NCBI GenBank assembly: GCA_045603305.1
Contig: JAZULV010000011.1
Coordinates: 1-64,000 of the forward strand
Length of the DNA: 64,000 bases
DNA from: JAFRXK01 sp045603305
Lineage (GTDB): Bacteria; Bacillota; Clostridia; Lachnospirales; Lachnospiraceae
Reading direction: 5' to 3'
The notes beneath the pieces are model-generated. The model saw only the letters and a program-made list of their open reading frames with translations. It was not told where the DNA came from and ran no database searches. Numbering within the stretch: the first letter of the stretch is position 1; each line of letters begins with the position of its first letter. Both the position numbers and the translations under genes were made by a program. Below, in pieces: positions 8,711 to 17,624 of this stretch.

Positions 8711-9732
8711 TGACTAAACTATATCTCGTTAGAGAAAAGATAAAAAGATTTATTGTTGAGCATCAGAAGTTTGTTTCTCCTGTGGTTAAACTTGTTATCG
8801 GTATAGTATCCATGTACTTATTATCAATTAATCTTAATTATATGAGTGCGGTGAATGAGTGGTGGATTATTCTTATAATTTCATTGATATGCACAGTGCT
8901 TCCGTGGACAGGGATTTCTATTCTTATTAACGGATATATACTGCTTAATTTTTATGCTGTTTCGTGGGAAGTAATGGCTGTTATGGCGGGTATATATATA
9001 GTGATGTTTTGTGTATATTACATGTTCCAGCCAAGAAACAGTATACTGCTGGTGATAGTACCGATTTTTATATGCTTAAAACTGCCGCTTGTACCGGTTG
9101 TTGTTTTAGCAGTGTTGACCTCTGTGACAAATATAATTCCGGTAGTGTTCGGAACGATTATTTACAGTGTGGTTATGCTGGTTAAGGATAATACGTCAGT
9201 GCTTGCCTTATCAGAGAATACAGATGCGGCTCAGAAATTTTCATTTATGATTTCAAGAGTATTTGAAAATAATGAGATGTGGCTGCTTTGTGCGGTAAGT
9301 GCACTTGTGATAGCGGTTATTTGTTTTGTTAAGAGACGCAAGATAAATTATGCAAGAGAAATAGCAGTTTTATTAGGTTTGATTCTTGGAATGATAGTTT
9401 ATCTTGCCGGCGCAATCTTTTTGAATGTTTCTGTGGATATGCCTTTATTTGTTGTTGATGGCATTATTGCACTGGTAGCAGGAATAGTTACTGTGTTTTT
9501 TGATATTGCTCTTGATTATACACGAACTGAATATGTTCAGTTTGAAGATGATGATTATTACTATTATGTAAAAGCGGTACCAAAGATAAGCATAGCTGAA
9601 CCGGAATTTACGGTTAAGAAATTTGAGCATAACGAAGAAAAAGAAACTGAGGGTGTGGAAGCTGAAGCAGTAGAAACAGATAAGACTGCCGGGCCGGATA
9701 GCGTGAACAGTTCCGCAGATATTGCAGAGTAG
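8707..9732 (+). CDS. polytopic membrane protein of the cdaA operon
   Basis: A 341-residue protein with about eight to nine hydrophobic segments between residues 18 and 275, then an acidic cytoplasmic-looking tail containing a run of Asp and Tyr (about 278-285) and a Glu/Ala/Thr-rich end. No family recognised and no transport signature seen. It is translationally coupled to the preceding gene and ends 34 bp before cdaA, so it is probably made with the cyclase. A role in regulating or assembling the c-di-AMP machinery is inference from position only. Confidence 0.65.
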   Translation: MMTKLYLVREKIKRFIVEHQKFVSPVVKLVIGIVSMYLLSINLNYMSAVNEWWIILIISLICTVLPWTGISILINGYILLNFYAVSWEVMAVMAGIYIVMFCVYYMFQPRNSILLVIVPIFICLKLPLVPVVVLAVLTSVTNIIPVVFGTIIYSVVMLVKDNTSVLALSENTDAAQKFSFMISRVFENNEMWLLCAVSALVIAVICFVKRRKINYAREIAVLLGLILGMIVYLAGAIFLNVSVDMPLFVVDGIIALVAGIVTVFFDIALDYTRTEYVQFEDDDYYYYVKAVPKISIAEPEFTVKKFEHNEEKETEGVEAEAVETDKTAGPDSVNSSADIAE

Positions 9733-9766
9733 AGATTTTATTATAGAAAGACAGGTGTGAGAATAG

Positions 9767-10648
9767 ATGCGGATTATATGGGAATATCTAAAAGAATATT
9801 TTTCAGTATTGATAAATGACATTACCTTTGTCGGAATACTGGAAATTATAATAATTGCATTTATTATCTACGAACTGATGCTTTGGGTTAAGAATACGCG
9901 TGCGTGGACATCTTTAAAAGGATTAGTAGTGTTGTTTGCATTTATGCTGGTTGCCTATCTGCTTGGTATGAATACTATTTTATGGATAGCAGAGAAAACT
10001 TACAGTGTTGGTGTTATTGCATTGGTAATCATATTTCAGCCGGAGCTTAGAAAAGCCTTAGAGCAGTTAGGACAGAACAGGATGTTTCGTGCAATTGCAT
10101 TGGGTGATTCTAATAAAGGGGACAGCGATGCCTTTGATATAGGCGCTGTGGAAGAGATAGTATCTGCGTGTACAATAATGAGCCGGGCAAAGACAGGTGC
10201 TCTTATTGTTATAGAGCAGGAAACTCCGTTAACGGAGTTTATCCAGACCGGTATAAAAATAGATGGTGTTGTAAGCCGAGAGCTTTTGCTTAATATATTT
10301 GAACATAACACACCATTACATGACGGTGCTGTTATTATGAAGGGAAAGAGGATTATTTCTGCGACCTGTTATCTTCCGTTATCGGACAATATGGGAATTA
10401 GCAAGGAACTCGGAACAAGGCACAGAGCTGCTCTTGGTATGAGTGAGGCTACGGACAGTATTGTAGTTGTTGTTTCGGAAGAGACAGGGGCTGTTTCACT
10501 TGCACACAAGGGAACTCTTCTCAGGGGTGTTGCTACTTCTCAGCTTAGAGAGAAGCTTGTGGAACTTGGAGGAATTGAAGAAGAGAAAAAAGTAAATATA
10601 AGATTATGGAAAGGTAGGGCTAAGAATGAAGGACTTGCTAAAAAATAA
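9767..10648 (+). CDS. cdaA: membrane diadenylate cyclase CdaA
   Basis: A 293-residue enzyme that joins two ATP molecules into cyclic di-AMP at the membrane. Three N-terminal membrane segments lie at about 20-40, 50-68 and 78-92, then the DAC (DisA_N) domain carries the DGA motif at 186-188 and the RHR motif at 218-220. Length and layout match CdaA. It overlaps the next gene by 23 bp, the usual cdaA-cdaR arrangement. The common third partner glmM is not in this operon; instead two unrecognised membrane proteins precede it. Confidence 0.95.
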   Translation: MRIIWEYLKEYFSVLINDITFVGILEIIIIAFIIYELMLWVKNTRAWTSLKGLVVLFAFMLVAYLLGMNTILWIAEKTYSVGVIALVIIFQPELRKALEQLGQNRMFRAIALGDSNKGDSDAFDIGAVEEIVSACTIMSRAKTGALIVIEQETPLTEFIQTGIKIDGVVSRELLLNIFEHNTPLHDGAVIMKGKRIISATCYLPLSDNMGISKELGTRHRAALGMSEATDSIVVVVSEETGAVSLAHKGTLLRGVATSQLREKLVELGGIEEEKKVNIRLWKGRAKNEGLAKK

Positions 10649-11999
10649 TTGGCTGCTTAAGCTTGGGGCTCTTGCCTTTTCAATAATACTGTGGATTACG
10701 ATTACCAATACTACCGATCCTCAGGAGACACACCAGATTACAGGCATACCTATAGAGTTTTTAAATGAGGATTCGATATATGGTGCAGGGATGACTTATT
10801 ATGTTGAAGGGGCACAAACTACGGCTGTAGAGGTCAATTTGAGAGAATCCCAGATGAAGAGGGTATCTGCCGGTGATTTTAAGGCAACTGTTGATTTAAG
10901 CAAGAGATATGGACAGACGGGATATGTAAAGATTGATATAGAGGTAGTCAATAATAAAAGTCTGCTTGAGGGCAGATATACCCAGTTGACATATGCGGTG
11001 TTTATCAGAACAGAAGCGATAAAGACCAAGACTTTAGAGATAGAGGCACAGATTGAAGGAGGTCTTGCAGAAGGTTACGATTACAATGAGGTAATGGTTG
11101 AACCGCGTACGGTTGATATTACTGCTCCTGAATCAGTGCTGGATGATGTAAGCCGTGCAGTTGTAACAGTGATGCTTGATGGTGAGTCGGAACAGGTTGA
11201 AACAACAGGTCCTATTGTATTGTATAATACAGAGGACAGGGTTATTAATCTGGATGCTTTTGATTATATACACCTTGGAATTACTGAGGCTAAGGTTTAT
11301 ATACCTGTGCTTAAGCTTAATACTATACCGGTAACAGTTGAAGTATCCGGTACAGACAATGTGGCTAAAGGTTATCGCTATATATCTTATGAAACAGATG
11401 TTGAACGTGTAGAGATATCAGGCGACAGAAGTATTGTTGATACAATAAGCAGTATAGTAATCAGCGGCGCAGCCGTAGATATTACGGATGCAGAGGGTGA
11501 CAGAGCAGTAACACTGGATATTAATGATTATCTGCCGGAAGGTGTTTTTGTTACAGGCGACAACAGCAATATAAATATTCTGTTCAAGATAGAAAAGCTT
11601 TCCGAAAGGTTATTTAGCATTGGGTATAATGACATAGTGCTTTATGGCAGAAAAGATGGTTATGAATATAAGATTAACGGCGGTGGTGTAATAGAGGTTA
11701 ATGTAATTGGTTTAGATGAAGAACTGGAAGCGTTGAGTGAGGCTGATGTTAAGTTGTCACTTGATGTGGCTAATTATATGCCTGGTGAGTATATTATTCC
11801 GCTTACAGTTGATTCGATAAATAACTGCAGCATAAGTGCTCCGACTTCAGTAGTTATTAAGATTACTGATGTTGAAAGTACAACTGAACATGAGAGTGCG
11901 ACGGAGCTGCCACAGACCAGTACTCCGTCAACAGAAACAGTTGAGAGCACAGAAGTAACTACAGAGCAGACAACAGAGACTTCTGGTGGGGAGGAGTAA
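10626..11999 (+). CDS. cdaR: CdaA regulatory protein CdaR (YbbR domains)
   Basis: A 457-residue protein with one N-terminal membrane helix (about 10-27) and a large extracytoplasmic part made of repeated YbbR-type beta domains (about 45-410), ending in a Thr/Ser/Glu-rich tail (about 415-457). In Firmicutes CdaR binds and modulates CdaA. The gene overlaps cdaA by 23 bp, supporting coupled translation. The low-complexity tail is an addition to the usual YbbR protein and may reach into or through the wall; that is inference. Confidence 0.88.
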   Translation: MKDLLKNNWLLKLGALAFSIILWITITNTTDPQETHQITGIPIEFLNEDSIYGAGMTYYVEGAQTTAVEVNLRESQMKRVSAGDFKATVDLSKRYGQTGYVKIDIEVVNNKSLLEGRYTQLTYAVFIRTEAIKTKTLEIEAQIEGGLAEGYDYNEVMVEPRTVDITAPESVLDDVSRAVVTVMLDGESEQVETTGPIVLYNTEDRVINLDAFDYIHLGITEAKVYIPVLKLNTIPVTVEVSGTDNVAKGYRYISYETDVERVEISGDRSIVDTISSIVISGAAVDITDAEGDRAVTLDINDYLPEGVFVTGDNSNINILFKIEKLSERLFSIGYNDIVLYGRKDGYEYKINGGGVIEVNVIGLDEELEALSEADVKLSLDVANYMPGEYIIPLTVDSINNCSISAPTSVVIKITDVESTTEHESATELPQTSTPSTETVESTEVTTEQTTETSGGEE

Positions 12000-12047
12000 C
12001 TGTTTTGCTCTGTTCGGTAAAAATGTATTGTTAAGGGAGTGGGTATT

Positions 12048-12311
12048 ATGGTAAGTGCAAAAGTTAAAATATTAAATCCTACAGGGCTGCATTTGCGTCC
12101 GGCGGGAAAGTTGTGTAATATGGCAATTAATTATAAGTCATCAATTACATTTAAGTATTCAAAAGGTATAGCTAATGTAAAGAGTGTATTAAGTGTTCTT
12201 GGTGCCTGCATAAAGTACGGTGAAGAACTGGAGTTTGAGTGTTCGGGTCCTGATGAAGAAGAAGCACTGGCTGCTATTGTGGAATTAATTAATAATGGAT
12301 TGGGTGAATAG
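12048..12311 (+). CDS. HPr family phosphocarrier protein
   Basis: An 87-residue HPr-like protein. ATG 12048 is chosen over an upstream GTG at 12039 because it has AAGGGAG at the right distance and places the phosphorylatable His exactly at residue 15 (GLHLRPAG) and a Ser at residue 46 (VKSVLS), the two regulatory sites of Gram-positive HPr. EI phosphorylates His15 in sugar uptake; HPr kinase phosphorylates Ser46 in catabolite control. It stands alone, 48 bp after cdaR, without ptsI, so it may be a second HPr rather than the main PTS one. A Leu replaces the usual Ala or Thr after His15. Confidence 0.85.
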   Translation: MVSAKVKILNPTGLHLRPAGKLCNMAINYKSSITFKYSKGIANVKSVLSVLGACIKYGEELEFECSGPDEEEALAAIVELINNGLGE

Positions 12312-12379
12312 CAAATATTATAACTGTTTTGCTATCGTGTTTCTATTATTTGTGTCAGGGAACATGGAGGATTAATTAG

Positions 12380-13708
12380 ATGTCTGAGAGAAAACAGATT
12401 TTAATATGCCTGGCATTTTCTATATTAGGGTTTATTTTTGAAAGGAACGGGCTTAATATTCTGTCCGGTATAGTTATGTTAACCGGTGCAGCATCTTTAT
12501 ATGTGATACAGTATGCAAATACCAGAGATTTGTTTAATCTTCCTGGTCTGTTTACATTGTTTTTTATTGGCGGTCAGGCGGTTGCATGCTTTAAGCTGAG
12601 TCATCTTTCTGCTCCGTTATGGAGTGTTATAACCTGGGTTAGTATATTTCTTGCTTATGCCGGATTTATGTTGGGTTATGCTTTCGTTATGCAGGTAAAG
12701 ATATCTAAGTTATCTTGTGTTGAAAAAATAACAGCCTATATAAAAAGAGATATAAATGCAGTACAGTGCGAGAAGAGACTGTTTATCTGCATATGTGTGG
12801 TGTGTATTGTATCAGCAGCCTGTTTTGTTTTTGAAGCATTGTGGCTTGGATTTGTACCGTTTTTTTCAGATGAGCCGCACGCATACTCATATTTTCATAT
12901 ATCGGGCGTACATTACTTTACGGTAACCTGTGTTATGGTGCTTCCGTTGACATTTATATATTTGTGGAAGAACAGAAAACCGACACTGATAAAAGCTGTT
13001 GTGTTGATAATAGTGAATTTCATTGCGCTGTCAATACCGATATTGTGTGTATCAAGATTCCAGCTGATGTTGTCGATACTTTTAGCGATGTGCGTATACG
13101 CATCGCTTAATAAGAACTTTAAGTGGTATTATGTAGCTGGTGTGGTTGCTGCACTGATTCCGTTATATGTGTTGCTTACAGTAGCGAGAAATCATGATGT
13201 TGCATACTTAAACAGCATATTTGAAATGAAGAATGCAAATATGCCGATATTTATCACCCAGCCATATATGTATATCGCTAATAATTATGAAAATTTTAAT
13301 TGTCTGGTAGAGCAGCTCACAGAGCATACATATGGACTCAGGCAGTTATTCCCGGTTTTTGCATTAACAGGACTTAAGTTTGTATACCCACAGCTGGTAA
13401 GTTTTCCGCTGTATATAACTAAGCAGGAGCTTACCACCGTGTCACTTATATATGATGCCTATTATGATTTTGGCGTGATAGGAGTAGTGGTATTCGGATT
13501 GGTGTTAGGTTGTGCCTGCGGTGTATTACATCGTATTACGGTAAGGTCGGCTAATCCGATAGCATTTCTTTTCTATGGTCAGATTGCAATGTATATGGTG
13601 TTTTCATTCTTTACGACTTGGTTTAGCAATCCAACAACCTGGTTTTGGCTGGTGATAACATTGATTTTATATGTATATGTTGGCAGGAGGACCAAGGACA
13701 ACAACTAA
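12380..13708 (+). CDS. oligosaccharide repeat-unit polymerase (Wzy-like)
   Basis: A 442-residue integral membrane protein with about eleven to twelve hydrophobic segments along its whole length and a larger loop in the second half (about 300-340). An SRFQLMLS segment (near 220) begins a helix in the pattern seen in O-antigen polymerase families. Wzy-type enzymes join lipid-linked repeat units outside the membrane. It opens the polysaccharide locus and is followed by a terminator. Wzy proteins are poorly conserved, so the call uses topology, length and context. Confidence 0.7.
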   Translation: MSERKQILICLAFSILGFIFERNGLNILSGIVMLTGAASLYVIQYANTRDLFNLPGLFTLFFIGGQAVACFKLSHLSAPLWSVITWVSIFLAYAGFMLGYAFVMQVKISKLSCVEKITAYIKRDINAVQCEKRLFICICVVCIVSAACFVFEALWLGFVPFFSDEPHAYSYFHISGVHYFTVTCVMVLPLTFIYLWKNRKPTLIKAVVLIIVNFIALSIPILCVSRFQLMLSILLAMCVYASLNKNFKWYYVAGVVAALIPLYVLLTVARNHDVAYLNSIFEMKNANMPIFITQPYMYIANNYENFNCLVEQLTEHTYGLRQLFPVFALTGLKFVYPQLVSFPLYITKQELTTVSLIYDAYYDFGVIGVVVFGLVLGCACGVLHRITVRSANPIAFLFYGQIAMYMVFSFFTTWFSNPTTWFWLVITLILYVYVGRRTKDNN

Positions 13709-13716
13709 ATAGCATG

Positions 13717-13742
13717 AGGCATTGGTAGTTCCGATGCCTTTT
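13717..13742 (+). terminator. intrinsic terminator after the polymerase gene
   Basis: AGGCATTGG (13717-13725) pairs with CCGATGCCT (13731-13739), one wobble, loop of 5, followed by a short T run. The T tract is only four bases, so termination may be partial. Confidence 0.6.
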
Positions 13743-13818
13743 ACTATATATTGAAACTTTCCGGGCACTGAACAGATGATATATCTGTTACCGGCATGAG
13801 TTTTGGTTAGGAGAGTAT

Positions 13819-14748
13819 ATGATAACTATTGCATTAGCAGCTTATAACGGAGAAAAGTATATTAAAGAGCAGATGAATTCACTTTTAAAGCAGGACTGTC
13901 AGCAGATGTATCGTATAGTGGCGGCAGATGACTGCTCGTCTGATGACACCTTTGAGATTTTACAGGAGTATGCAGAGAAATATCCTGAGAAGATAACTGC
14001 TTATCGTAACGAGGTGCCGACAGGAAGTGCCAGAAGCAACTTCTTTAAGCTTCTTAAGAGTATTGATGATGATTATGTGATGTTATGTGACCAGGATGAT
14101 GCGTGGCTTCCTGAGAAGGTAAGACTTACATATGAGAAGATGAAAGAGCTTGAAACACAGTTTGGCTCGGACTGTCCGCTTTTAGTATTCGCAGATGTGG
14201 CTGTGGTGGATGAGAATTTGAAGGTTATTAATGCTTCTATGGCGGACTATCAGAAGACCGCACCCAATCACAATGGACTTAATCACTATTTGGTTCAGAA
14301 CAATATCATAGGCTGTACGGTTATGATTAATCGTGCCTTGTTAAAATATATGGACTTTGAACCGGAGATTTGCATGATGCATGACTGGTGGCTGGGGCTT
14401 TTGGCATCAGCCTTTGGACATATAGGTTTTGTGGACAGACCTCTTATGGGATACAGGCAGCATGGCAATAACCAGATGGGTACCAGAGCTGCACATGACG
14501 CTTCCCAGTATGTTGAAAGACTGTCAAAGGGTGAGGAAGTCAGACGTAATTACGACATAATGTTCGGACAGGCAGAGATTTTTCTTAATAAGTATAGAGA
14601 CCAGCTTTCAAAAGAACAGATTGAGCTAGTGGAAGGTTTCCTTTCAATAAGGAATAGTTCAAGAATAAAAAAGATATATAAGATTTTCAAATACAGGTTG
14701 TTTAAGAGCACCTGGTTCTGGACATTAGGCCAATGTTTAAGCATATAG
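13819..14748 (+). CDS. GT2 family glycosyltransferase
   Basis: A 309-residue GT-A fold transferase. It starts ITIALAAYNGEKYI with nucleotide-site DDCSSDDT (about 36-43) and the metal motif CDQDDAW (about 90-96). A C-terminal region with DWW (about 189-191) and YRQHGNN fits rhamnosyl- or galactosyl-type GT2 enzymes of surface glycan loci. Soluble, no membrane helix. Donor and acceptor cannot be told. First of the transferase run after the terminator at 13717. Confidence 0.87.
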   Translation: MITIALAAYNGEKYIKEQMNSLLKQDCQQMYRIVAADDCSSDDTFEILQEYAEKYPEKITAYRNEVPTGSARSNFFKLLKSIDDDYVMLCDQDDAWLPEKVRLTYEKMKELETQFGSDCPLLVFADVAVVDENLKVINASMADYQKTAPNHNGLNHYLVQNNIIGCTVMINRALLKYMDFEPEICMMHDWWLGLLASAFGHIGFVDRPLMGYRQHGNNQMGTRAAHDASQYVERLSKGEEVRRNYDIMFGQAEIFLNKYRDQLSKEQIELVEGFLSIRNSSRIKKIYKIFKYRLFKSTWFWTLGQCLSI

Positions 14749-14825
14749 TGTGTATCTATAGCAATGAAGGCAATATGGCATCGGAATTTTGCTATGTATA
14801 TTTATAAGAGATAGGAGGACTTTCT

Positions 14826-15809
14826 ATGAACGTTGTATATGCATCAGATGATAATTTTGCAAGACATATAGCGACTTCAATATATTCGCTGTTTGATAAC
14901 AACCGCGAAGAGGAGAAGCTGGATGTTTATATTCTCTGTCCGGAACTTAAAAGTGAGGTATATGTAGGCCTTAATAAGATAGCGGATGAATTTGGCAGAA
15001 AGATAACTTATCTGCATATAGGAAATTTACGAGAGAGATTTCCTTTCGAAGTAGATACCGGCGGATTTAATATTAATAATTTAAGCAGACTGTTTATGTG
15101 CAGTTTTGTACCTGAATCTGTAGACAGGACTTTTTATATAGACGGTGATACGGTAGTAACCGATTCTCTTAAGTACATGGAAGAGATGGACTTAGGTGAT
15201 AACCTCGTGGCTATGGCGATGGAGCCTAGCGTGGGTATAAACATTAAGAGCGGTATTGATTTTTCAGAGAGTGACCCATATTACAATGCCGGTGTACTTG
15301 TGTTTGATTTAAAACGCTGGAGAGAAGAAGATATAGAAAGAAAATTTCTGGAGTACTACCGCGACAAGGGAGGAAAACTTTTTGGCTGTGACCAGGATGT
15401 AATAAATGGAGTATTTAAAGGCAGGGTTAAATTAATGCCGCCACGTTATAACTGGTTCTCCAATTATAAATATTTCAGATACAGTGCACTGGTTAAGAAG
15501 ACACCGGCTTATGGCGAGATAAGTAAGAAGGAGTTCAATGATACAAAGAAGAATCCGGCGATTATACATTTTCTTGGTGATGAAAGACCATGGAAGCGCG
15601 GTAATTTAAATCCTTACAGAAAGATTTACAAGAAGTATCTTAACAAAACTGACTGGGCGGGCACACCGGACGAGCCGGGTATGGAGCTTTATTTATTAAT
15701 GTATCATGTTATGGAGTGGCTTACATTTATATGCCCTCCATTCAGAGACTGGCTTAATACAAACTACGGTATGAAGATAATCGACAACAGAAAGAAAAAG
15801 AAGAAGTAA
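14826..15809 (+). CDS. GT8 family glycosyltransferase
   Basis: A 327-residue retaining transferase. It begins MNVVYASDDNFARH, has the DXD metal motif as DGD at 106-108, YYNAGVLVFDL (about 155-165) and a C-terminal HFLG-ERPWK element, all typical of family GT8 (galactosyl or glucosyl transferases of LPS and capsule loci). A Lys-rich tail ends the protein. The ATG lies behind AGGAGG. It is followed after 16 bp by another GT2 gene, so the two are probably co-translated. Confidence 0.9.
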   Translation: MNVVYASDDNFARHIATSIYSLFDNNREEEKLDVYILCPELKSEVYVGLNKIADEFGRKITYLHIGNLRERFPFEVDTGGFNINNLSRLFMCSFVPESVDRTFYIDGDTVVTDSLKYMEEMDLGDNLVAMAMEPSVGINIKSGIDFSESDPYYNAGVLVFDLKRWREEDIERKFLEYYRDKGGKLFGCDQDVINGVFKGRVKLMPPRYNWFSNYKYFRYSALVKKTPAYGEISKKEFNDTKKNPAIIHFLGDERPWKRGNLNPYRKIYKKYLNKTDWAGTPDEPGMELYLLMYHVMEWLTFICPPFRDWLNTNYGMKIIDNRKKKKK

Positions 15810-15825
15810 TTTTGGAGGCATTTTC

Positions 15826-16698
15826 ATGGCAGTAAGCTGTGTTATATTAAATTACAACGATTGGAGCACTACAACCGGTCTGGTGAACAGAATTAGAGAT
15901 TATAAGAACTTAGATTATGTGGTTGTTGTGGATAATGCATCTACAGATGATTCTGCCGCTAAGTTAAAAGAGCTGGCAGATGAAAAGGTAATCTTTTTGG
16001 AGAGCAAAGAGAACAAAGGTTATGGTGCCGGCAACAACATAGGACTACGTTACAGCAAAGAAGTTCTGGGTTGTAAGTATGCTTTGATTGCGAATCCTGA
16101 CGTGGAGTTTGATGATGAAACGGTGGGTGCACTTATAGATGGGTTTGATAGAGTAGATAACTGTGCTGTGGTTTCCTGCGTGATGAAGAATGCAGAGGGC
16201 GTGTCACAGATAAGTGCCTGGAGAAACTATGGTTTTATGCAGAATCTGCTTTCCACCGAGCCGGTGTGTATAAGACTATTTAAAGGTTTGCTTCACTACC
16301 CTGAGAAATATTATGAAGGTAAGGATTGGTGTGAAGCGGAGGCAGTTCCGGGATCATTGCTTATGACTGACATAGATAAGATGTTAGAGGTTGGCCTTTA
16401 TGATGAGAACATGTTCCTTTATGAGGAGGAGCGTACCTTAGGTCTTAAACTCAAGAGAAAGGGCTTCAAAACAGTAGTTTTATTAAATTGTTCATATATT
16501 CACCGTCATTCGGTTTCAATAAAGAAGTCGGTGAAAAGTGCGGTGGCAAGACAGAGGATATTGCACAACACAAAGATGTATTACTACAGAGAGTATCTTC
16601 ATATCAACAAGGTACAGGAGATTTTTGCAAAGCTGTGGCTTGGATTTGTAATGCTTGAAGTAAGAATTGCTTCGGGATTGTTTGGTATAAGGTGGTAG
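15826..16698 (+). CDS. GT2 family glycosyltransferase, rhamnosyltransferase-like
   Basis: A 290-residue GT2 protein: VILNYNDWSTT at the start, VVVDNASTDDS (about 33-43), NKGYGAGNN (about 65-73) and IANPDVEF as the metal-binding element (about 88-95). This set is that of the WbbL-like rhamnosyltransferase group. A conserved YEEERTLGLKLK segment follows near 200. Sugar specificity is inferred only. It lies directly after the GT8 gene. Confidence 0.85.
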   Translation: MAVSCVILNYNDWSTTTGLVNRIRDYKNLDYVVVVDNASTDDSAAKLKELADEKVIFLESKENKGYGAGNNIGLRYSKEVLGCKYALIANPDVEFDDETVGALIDGFDRVDNCAVVSCVMKNAEGVSQISAWRNYGFMQNLLSTEPVCIRLFKGLLHYPEKYYEGKDWCEAEAVPGSLLMTDIDKMLEVGLYDENMFLYEEERTLGLKLKRKGFKTVVLLNCSYIHRHSVSIKKSVKSAVARQRILHNTKMYYYREYLHINKVQEIFAKLWLGFVMLEVRIASGLFGIRW

Positions 16699-16820
16699 AA
16701 AAAGCGCGTAAGGTTGAAAAATATGACGTAATTGTGTATACTGTGCATGATGGGAGTAGTGTGGCTAAATGAGAAAGCTTAAGCTAGTTAAGGTAAGTTT
16801 ATTTGTAGAGGAAACCATAG

Positions 16821-17552
16821 ATGAATAAATTATATCAAAAAAGTGAAATTTGGTTTGCGGTGCTGTGGATTATAGTTTATGTTGTAGGGACAAGTGTTGC
16901 GGATGGAATTTCTAAGACCATTGGAGTGACAAAGTCCGTCACTGTCATTTTTCACATTGTGTTATGTGCAGTGGCCTTGATATGGCTCAAAAAGTGTGGC
17001 TTGTTTAAAAAGTATGGTCTGTGTAAGACCGAGGTGCCGGTTTCAAAGCTTTTGTATTACATACCGTTAATTATAGTTGCTTCATGCAACTTGTGGTTTG
17101 GGGTAACACTCAATCTGTCAATACAAGAAACAGTTATGTATGTCTGCAGTATGATTTGCGTGGGATTTCTTGAGGAACTTATCTTCAGAGGCTTTTTGTT
17201 TAAGGCGATGAGCAAGGACAGTGTAAAGACTGCTATTATAGTTTCAAGCGTTACCTTTGGTATTGGACATATTGTAAATCTTATAAATGGCAGCGGTGCA
17301 GATATTGTGTCAAATCTTTGTCAGGTATGCTATGCCATTGCTTTTGGCTTTATGTTTGTGATTATTTTTTACAGAGGGAAGAGCTTGTTACCGTGTATAG
17401 TCACTCATAGTGTTATTAATGCACTCAGTGCCTTTGCAAATCAGGAGTGTTTAACAGAGTCATTAACCATTGTTTCATCAGTTATTTTAACTGCTATCGC
17501 AATTGGGTATACGCTTATTATTTTAAGGACAACTTCACCGGTTGAGCAGTAA
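16821..17552 (+). CDS. CPBP family intramembrane glutamic endopeptidase
   Basis: A 243-residue polytopic membrane protein with about seven to eight segments. It carries the CPBP (Abi/CAAX protease-like) motifs: EE at 118-119 with Arg123 (EELIFRG), His150 (FGIGH), and His196 with Asn200 (THSVIN). Related proteins cleave prenylated or membrane peptides and some protect against self-made bacteriocins, but no bacteriocin gene is seen here. Its place inside a glycan locus is unexplained. It is preceded by about 120 bp without a gene and followed by a sugar aminotransferase gene. Confidence 0.88.
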   Translation: MNKLYQKSEIWFAVLWIIVYVVGTSVADGISKTIGVTKSVTVIFHIVLCAVALIWLKKCGLFKKYGLCKTEVPVSKLLYYIPLIIVASCNLWFGVTLNLSIQETVMYVCSMICVGFLEELIFRGFLFKAMSKDSVKTAIIVSSVTFGIGHIVNLINGSGADIVSNLCQVCYAIAFGFMFVIIFYRGKSLLPCIVTHSVINALSAFANQECLTESLTIVSSVILTAIAIGYTLIILRTTSPVEQ

Positions 17553-17624
17553 TTAAGGTTTAGAGTCGGAGGATATGAAAAAACAACCTCTGACTGTGAT
17601 ATAGATAGTATAAAGGAGCATAAC

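Noticed and set aside
12039..12047. GTG start for the HPr-like protein
   Set aside because: ATG 12048 has a proper ribosome site and puts the active His at residue 15 and Ser at 46.
17560..17605. Small hairpin and nine-codon frame before the aminotransferase gene
   Set aside because: Stem contains a wobble and no T tract follows; the short frame may be chance. Not enough for an attenuator call.
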